Assembly (NCBI GenBank): GCA_041984885.1
Contig: JBHIXH010000001.1
Span: 62,001 to 126,000 of the forward strand
DNA from: UBA4486 sp041984885
GTDB taxonomy: Bacteria; Pseudomonadota; Gammaproteobacteria; Eutrophobiales; Eutrophobiaceae
DNA: 64,000 nucleotides
Direction: 5' to 3'
The notes under the pieces are model-generated. The model saw nothing but the letters and a program-made list of their open reading frames with translations, did not search any database and was not told the origin of the DNA. The translations under genes and the position numbers were made by a program. Numbering within the stretch: the stretch's first letter is position 1; every line of letters starts with the position of its first letter. This document shows positions 60,026 to 64,000 of the stretch, one piece after another.

Positions 60026-60973
60026 TTAATCTTTCTGTTTCTCCCCTGTCAGCTTGATCGAGTTCAGATAAATGGTTCTGGCGGAATCCAGGCTCACGGT
60101 GAAACAGCCAATTGCTCCAACACGGGAGAGATCCAGATCACGCCCGGCCGGCGCCTGCCTTGCCTCATCAAGATCGATCCGGATCAAATTATGTCCGGCT
60201 GAAACATCAAAGGATTGATTAAAGCGGTCGGTGTACTCTTCGTTGCCATCACTGTGTTGCACATCATGAATCCGGCAAGTGAGTCGCAAGGATTTCGCGG
60301 CTGGATTATCCAGATCCAGATCCAGTTCCAGCATCGACCAACCACGCCAGTCACGTGGCATATACGTCAGGTTGAATCCGGAATATTTTTCAGTCTCAAA
60401 ATCAATGCGTATCGTGGGCTTGTTTTCATTAACCGCATTAAAGCCGGCATTTCCTCCGAGGCGCAGAATCTGTAATGGACTGGAAAAATCCAGTAACACC
60501 GGAAAATCACGGCGGGCAACTGCTTCATCGTAAGCATAGAGAAACACGCGGTAATTCCAGGCCAATACCAGAATCAATGTGATAGCCAGGCAGGCTATGG
60601 GTAGTTGACCTGTTTGTTTCTGCTTCGTCAGCGTGAAAAAAAATACACCGACCGCGGTACCAAGCAGATCATTGACCAGGTCATGGAAGCTGGCCGCACG
60701 GCCAAGTCGGGATTGAATCAATTCAATCAGTCCACCGGCGATCAGACTCAAACACAGGCAAAGCAGTAAACAGGGCAGCAGGTTTTTTCCCTGCATAAAC
60801 CGTGATGCCCGTAGAAACAGGGTCGTCCAGAGAAAAAACGCGACCGCATGGCCGCTGTCCCAGAGCGCAAGCAAACTGCGAGCGTGATAAGGTTCAGCGA
60901 TACCAACAAAACACAGGATCAATACTGCGATTGACAGCAGTAGCAGCAGGGCTGAACCGAGGCTTTTATTCAT
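60026..60973 (-). CDS. VanZ-like membrane protein with C-terminal carbohydrate-binding-like domain
   Basis: The protein is about 315 aa. The N-terminal 140 residues have four hydrophobic helices of the VanZ type (DSGHAVAFFLWTTLFLRA, IELIQSRLGRAASFHDLVNDLLG). The C-terminal ~150 residues are a soluble beta-rich domain that resembles a carbohydrate-binding or galactose-binding-like module (MLELDLDLDNPAAKSL). VanZ-like proteins often occur with exosortase and surface polysaccharide genes. I chose the ATG at 60973 (GAGG 5 nt upstream); a GTG at 60994 is possible. It closes the TraR-dUTPase operon. Confidence 0.78.
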   Translation of the reverse strand: MNKSLGSALLLLLSIAVLILCFVGIAEPYHARSLLALWDSGHAVAFFLWTTLFLRASRFMQGKNLLPCLLLCLCLSLIAGGLIELIQSRLGRAASFHDLVNDLLGTAVGVFFFTLTKQKQTGQLPIACLAITLILVLAWNYRVFLYAYDEAVARRDFPVLLDFSSPLQILRLGGNAGFNAVNENKPTIRIDFETEKYSGFNLTYMPRDWRGWSMLELDLDLDNPAAKSLRLTCRIHDVQHSDGNEEYTDRFNQSFDVSAGHNLIRIDLDEARQAPAGRDLDLSRVGAIGCFTVSLDSARTIYLNSIKLTGEKQKD

Positions 60974-60996
60974 CAAGGCCTCATTGGATTTCACAT

Positions 60997-61452
60997 TTAG
61001 CTGATACTGCGATTGTCGTCTTCGGTCTTTTCCGCCTTGTTGTAGCCGGTTTCCTGCCGATTCAAATTGATGGCATGTTTTTGCCGGTAGACATCAAAGA
61101 CCTTATCCGGGGTCAGACCGGCACAGATCATTGCCGATACGAGAAAGTGCAGGATATCGATCAGCTCGACCCGGATATTTTGCAGATCGATTTCGTCCTT
61201 ACTCCACCATTTCCACAGCAGTTCTTCATCCAGTTCCACCAGTTCCTCGCGGAGCGCCTTCGCATAATTCGCTAACCATTGATTCGGCAGTTGATTCACT
61301 TTCAGTTGATTACCGGCAGTCGCGTTAAATATGCTGTCCATGGTTAACATTTCACCATCATTTGCAGTAATCCCGTTCTTCCGGAACACATAGTCATTCA
61401 GTTCTGTCTGCATACTAAAAATCTGTTGTAGCATGTCCTGTTCAGTTGTCAT
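60997..61452 (-). CDS. dimeric dUTP diphosphatase (MazG-like all-alpha NTPase)
   Basis: This 151-aa all-alpha NTP pyrophosphatase has the metal-binding pattern LREELVELDEELLWKWW and, later, RVELIDILHFLVSAM (E-x-x-E/D ... D), typical of the dimeric dUTPase family rather than the trimeric Dut. It hydrolyses dUTP to dUMP and PPi. It lies 24 bp after the TraR/DksA gene and just before the VanZ-like gene. Confidence 0.82.
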   Translation of the reverse strand: MTTEQDMLQQIFSMQTELNDYVFRKNGITANDGEMLTMDSIFNATAGNQLKVNQLPNQWLANYAKALREELVELDEELLWKWWSKDEIDLQNIRVELIDILHFLVSAMICAGLTPDKVFDVYRQKHAINLNRQETGYNKAEKTEDDNRSIS

Positions 61453-61476
61453 GTCTTTACCTTCTGATTTCTACGT

Positions 61477-61764
61477 TTATTGCGTGCTGTTCTCGGCACA
61501 ATGAATACATAACGGAATCGACGGATCGAGTTCGAGACGCCCCGCCGCAATCGGTTCCTCGCATTGAAGGCAGAAACCAAATGCACCGGAATCGATTCGC
61601 TGCAGCGCCTGTTCAATACGAGCCAGTTCAAGTTGTCGTCGGCGTCTGGCTTCCTGCGACATTGCCTGCGCCTGCATCGCGTCCATCCGCGATAACCGAC
61701 CTACCCTGGTCTGGTCGAGCTCTACCGTCGCTGCCGCAACGTCGCCAGTCTGACTGATCTGCAT
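61477..61764 (-). CDS. TraR/DksA family zinc-finger protein, possible CTG start upstream
   Basis: This 95-aa protein (from the ATG at 61764) has a C4 zinc finger CLQCEEPIAAGRLELDPSIPLCIHC. The frame continues upstream to codon 61815: a CTG preceded by AAAAGGAG with 7-nt spacing. From there the sequence would read LDTRHYRQRLQERREQI, the helical start normal for TraR/DksA proteins. No ATG, GTG or TTG lies in that stretch. The ATG at 61764 has only a distant AGGAG (15 nt). The true start may therefore be CTG (112 aa). Its family binds the RNA polymerase secondary channel. Confidence 0.82.
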   Translation of the reverse strand: MQISQTGDVAAATVELDQTRVGRLSRMDAMQAQAMSQEARRRRQLELARIEQALQRIDSGAFGFCLQCEEPIAAGRLELDPSIPLCIHCAENSTQ

Positions 61765-61902
61765 GATCTGTTCGCGCCGCTCCTGTAGCCGCTGTCGATA
61801 ATGTCTGGTATCCAGTGAAAGACTCCTTTTATCTGCTTGCAGTCACACTATACTGTATCCGTTCTTTCCCCTGTAGCCACGAGGTACACAGACCTGCCAG
61901 TT

Positions 61903-62730
61903 ATGAAAGTGGATTTGCACACGCATACGAATCAATCAGATGGCAGTTTGTCACCCGCCGCTCTCTTGCAACTGGCATCTGATCAGCGCCTGCAATTATT
62001 TTCGATCACGGACCACGATACACTGGCCGCCTATCAGGATATCGATTCGGCGCAGTTCGATGCCATGTCGATCGTCCCCGGCATCGAGCTTTCAACACAA
62101 TGGCAACGACATAATATACACATTGTCGGATTGAACATTGATATTACCGAACCTGCCCTGCTTGACGGCGTTAACAGGCAAAAAGCAGCGCGGGAAACAC
62201 GTGCCGGAAAAATTGCCGAGCGTCTGCAGAAAAGGCTGCAGCTAGATCCCGAAATGCTGAGTGAAGTCCGCGTCCTTGCCGGCAATAACCAGATTGGTAG
62301 ACCGCATTTTGCCAGATACCTGTGCGAACACGGTGTCGTTGACAGTTTTGAGGATGCGTTTAAAAAATATCTTGGCCCCGGCAAGGTCGGTGACATCAAG
62401 GAAGACTGGGCCGGGCTGGATGAAACGGTAGACTGGATCCGGCAGAGCGGTGGCGATGCAGTGCTGGCCCATCCGTTAAAATACAAACTGACCCGAACCA
62501 AACTGTTAACACTGATTGATGCGTTTCAACAGGCCGGAGGCAAGGCAATTGAAGTCATAAACGGCCAGCAAAAACCGGATGAAACCGATTTTCTTGCCAA
62601 AGTCAGTGTGGCCAGGAATCTTTTCGCCTCCTGCGGCTCGGACTTTCACACACCGGATCATCGCTGGAATGCGATCGGCAGCCAGGCCAGTCTGCCAGCG
62701 GCATGCGTCCCGGTCTGGGATAACTGGTAA
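61903..62730 (+). CDS. PHP-domain phosphoesterase, RNase AM/YciV-like
   Basis: This 275-aa PHP protein has VDLHTHTNQSDGSLSP, FSITDHDTLAAY and GIELSTQW (metal ligands His, Asp and Glu) and the late HPLKY and GSDFHTPDH motifs. This set matches YciV-type 3',5'-nucleoside bisphosphate phosphatase/5'-3' exoribonuclease AM. The ATG at 61903 is correct because it puts the first His pair 5 residues from the start. It is divergent from the TraR/DksA operon. Confidence 0.88.
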   Translation: MKVDLHTHTNQSDGSLSPAALLQLASDQRLQLFSITDHDTLAAYQDIDSAQFDAMSIVPGIELSTQWQRHNIHIVGLNIDITEPALLDGVNRQKAARETRAGKIAERLQKRLQLDPEMLSEVRVLAGNNQIGRPHFARYLCEHGVVDSFEDAFKKYLGPGKVGDIKEDWAGLDETVDWIRQSGGDAVLAHPLKYKLTRTKLLTLIDAFQQAGGKAIEVINGQQKPDETDFLAKVSVARNLFASCGSDFHTPDHRWNAIGSQASLPAACVPVWDNW

Positions 62731-62749
62731 ATATCCATGATTTTATATG

Positions 62750-62786
62750 ATAGATATTACCTATCAATAATATAAATATAATCAAA
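62750..62786 (+). promoter_or_regulatory. OxyR binding site upstream of the peroxiredoxin-glutaredoxin gene
   Basis: The left half ATAG-N7-CTAT (62750-62764) matches the OxyR half-site consensus at all ten defined positions, including the internal T and A. After the required 7-nt spacer, ATAA-N7-CAAA (62772-62786) matches 7 of 10. The centre lies about 80 bp upstream of the start codon. Confidence 0.78.
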
Positions 62787-62848
62787 TAGAATAATTACAT
62801 CTGTCTGCTAACCTGCCTCCGTAAACTAATTTTCTGGAGGTCATAACC

Positions 62849-63592
62849 ATGTTACAGAATAGAGAAGGTCAACCGGTCCCCGAGGTAACATTTCGAACCC
62901 GGCATGAACACGAATGGGTTGATGTGAGCAGCAACGAGCTGTTCAAGGGCAAGACGGTCATTGTCTTCTCCCTGCCCGGGGCATTCACACCGACGTGTTC
63001 ATCCTCACATGTACCGCGCTATAACCAACTGGCACCGGTGTTTAAACAAAATGGCGTTGACGACATTATCTGTGTATCAGTCAACGACGCGTTTGTCATG
63101 AACGAGTGGAAGATTGATCAGTCCGCTGATCGTATAACATTCATTCCGGACGGTAATGGTGAGTTTACCGATGGTATGGGCATGCTGGTCGACAAAAACG
63201 ACCTCGGCTTCGGCAAACGTTCATGGCGCTATTCCATGCTGGTGAAAGACGGTGTCGTTGAGAAGATGTTCATCGAGCCGGAACAGCCAGGCGATCCGTT
63301 CGAGGCATCCGACGCTGATACCATGCTGAATTACCTGGTGCCTAACTCGGACAAGCCGCAGGACATTACCGTATTCAGTCGTAAAGGCTGCCCGTATTGT
63401 GTGAAGGCCAAGAAGCTGTTGCAGGATGCCGGGCTTGAATACGAGGAACTGGTACTGAACGAGGATTATACCGATCGCACCCTGCGTGCAGTGGCAAACG
63501 CAACAACGTTTCCACAGGTATTCGTCAACGGTGAATTGATTGGTGGATCCGACGACGTGGAAAACTGGCTGTCACAGAAAGCGGCCGCCTAG
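62849..63592 (+). CDS. hybrid peroxiredoxin-glutaredoxin (PGdx)
   Basis: This 247-aa fusion has residues 1-165 as a Prx5-type peroxiredoxin with peroxidatic Cys50 in PGAFTPTCSSSH, and residues 172-247 as a glutaredoxin with CPYC at 181-184 and the TFPQVFVNGELIGG glutathione site. Such hybrids reduce H2O2 and alkyl hydroperoxides with glutathione directly and occur in gammaproteobacteria. Strong RBS (TGGAGGT) 7 nt before the ATG. A near-consensus OxyR box upstream and a terminator downstream make it a complete peroxide-regulated unit. Confidence 0.94.
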   Translation: MLQNREGQPVPEVTFRTRHEHEWVDVSSNELFKGKTVIVFSLPGAFTPTCSSSHVPRYNQLAPVFKQNGVDDIICVSVNDAFVMNEWKIDQSADRITFIPDGNGEFTDGMGMLVDKNDLGFGKRSWRYSMLVKDGVVEKMFIEPEQPGDPFEASDADTMLNYLVPNSDKPQDITVFSRKGCPYCVKAKKLLQDAGLEYEELVLNEDYTDRTLRAVANATTFPQVFVNGELIGGSDDVENWLSQKAAA

Positions 63593-63614
63593 GTTTTCAC
63601 CTTGTAACTTTAGC

Positions 63615-63640
63615 AAAGGCGGGTTTTTACCCGCCTTTTT
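63615..63640 (+). terminator. Rho-independent terminator after the hybrid peroxiredoxin gene
   Basis: Stem AGGCGGG/CCCGCCT (63617-63623 with 63630-63636) with a 6-nt loop is followed by TTTTTT, 25 bp past the stop codon. Confidence 0.88.
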
Positions 63641-64000
63641 TATTGCTTGCGTTCAGTTTTAAAGAAACTCGCCTGTGTTATAGATATCTCTGCAAGGAGA
63701 CCGGTCGTCTGCCGCAGGCGCAGACTGATAATTTGTGAAATCTTCCATAACAGCTTTACACCCAGTGCACATTGTTCATGCACCAGGTCCTCAAAGTCGT
63801 TGCGACTCATCAATAGCACGGTCGAATCGCTGGCCGCGATGGCCGAGGCGGACAACGGTTGCCCGTCGACGATACCCATTTCACCGATTGTGCCACCGGA
63901 CGAAATATCGGCTATTTTCAGGTGCTCGTTTGGCGTGGTCTCCTTGAAGATGGAAATATCGCCGTCGACCAGAAAACACAGGCTGGCCATGGTACCCCCT
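63640..64000 (-). CDS. cyclic nucleotide-binding domain protein, 5' part beyond window
   Basis: The C-terminal ~120 residues are visible; the frame stays open to the right edge. The sequence shows CFLVDGDISIFK, then GGTIGEMGIVDGQPLSASAIAASDSTVLLMSR, the phosphate-binding cassette region of the cNMP/CRP beta-barrel. In place of the usual phosphate-cassette Arg the motif reads PLSASAIA, so cNMP binding is doubtful. No HTH follows the barrel, so it is not a complete CRP-type regulator in this part. The stop lies within the hybrid peroxiredoxin terminator. Confidence 0.78.
   Translation of the reverse strand, partial: GGTMASLCFLVDGDISIFKETTPNEHLKIADISSGGTIGEMGIVDGQPLSASAIAASDSTVLLMSRNDFEDLVHEQCALGVKLLWKISQIISLRLRQTTGLLAEISITQASFFKTERKQ

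Noticed and set aside
1..64000. CRISPR array, toxin-antitoxin or restriction-type defence locus
   Set aside because: No regularly spaced repeats and no recognisable defence or toxin gene was found on either strand.

Overview
The window looks like a chromosomal segment of a gammaproteobacterium. This rests on Coq7, ZapE, RmuC, an OxyR whose two sensor cysteines fall exactly at residues 199 and 208, GreB, a DksA/YbiI-type zinc finger, a peroxiredoxin-glutaredoxin hybrid, a PEP-CTERM protein and a VanZ-like protein. No genus can be assigned from the sequence alone. Core genes are moderately GC-balanced. One block (11.2-29.7 kb) is clearly AT-richer and foreign.

Layout. 1-11.1 kb is housekeeping: a partial EF-G-like GTPase, zapE, a zinc metallopeptidase, a radical SAM protein, rmuC, a HAD phosphatase, oxyR, a DegQ-type protease, an Hsp20 gene with an excellent sigma-32 promoter, coq7, and rplM-rpsI with promoter and terminator. 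An intact tRNA-Gln(CUG) lies at 11157-11230. Island A (11231-29641) is inserted at its 3' end and bounded by a perfect 52-bp repeat. All its genes are on the minus strand: a Czc-type operon, a MerR regulator with a 20-bp-spacer promoter, a thioredoxin-fold/MerC fusion, a thioredoxin-like protein, a Cus-type operon, and a mobility module (ATPase, AlpA-like protein, unknown protein, tyrosine integrase). Island A encodes metal-ion efflux and sensing.

Region B (about 29.7-40.6 kb) follows directly and looks like a second accreted segment. It is bracketed by a 209-bp repeat made of the last 18 nt of tRNA-Gln plus the 3' end of the resident radical SAM gene. It holds a tightly packed minus-strand operon (rubredoxin, cysJ, cysI, three DsrE-like proteins, DUF488, nitronate monooxygenase with an extra C-terminal domain, 5-FCL-like, ketopantoate-reductase-like, nnrS). 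A divergent LysR regulator faces it across a perfect palindrome. I regard this cluster as the best candidate for an undescribed system, perhaps handling reactive nitrogen/sulfur species.

40.6-64 kb returns to the chromosome: the intact radical SAM gene with a DUF547 partner, an acetolactate-synthase-like enzyme, a KefB-type antiporter, ybiI, and a PlcP-like/glycosyltransferase/OlsF-like operon preceded by a three-repeat Pho-box-like element. That operon is probably phosphate-starvation membrane-lipid remodelling. Next come a nitroreductase, a Ser/Thr kinase, a miniature chemoreceptor-like protein, a hydrolase, bcp-greB-lemA-DUF2207, a cupin, a PEP-CTERM protein, a TraR/DksA-dUTPase-VanZ operon, a PHP phosphoesterase, a peroxiredoxin-glutaredoxin hybrid with a near-consensus OxyR box, and a partial cyclic-nucleotide-binding protein. 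No rRNA, CRISPR array or IS element was seen.
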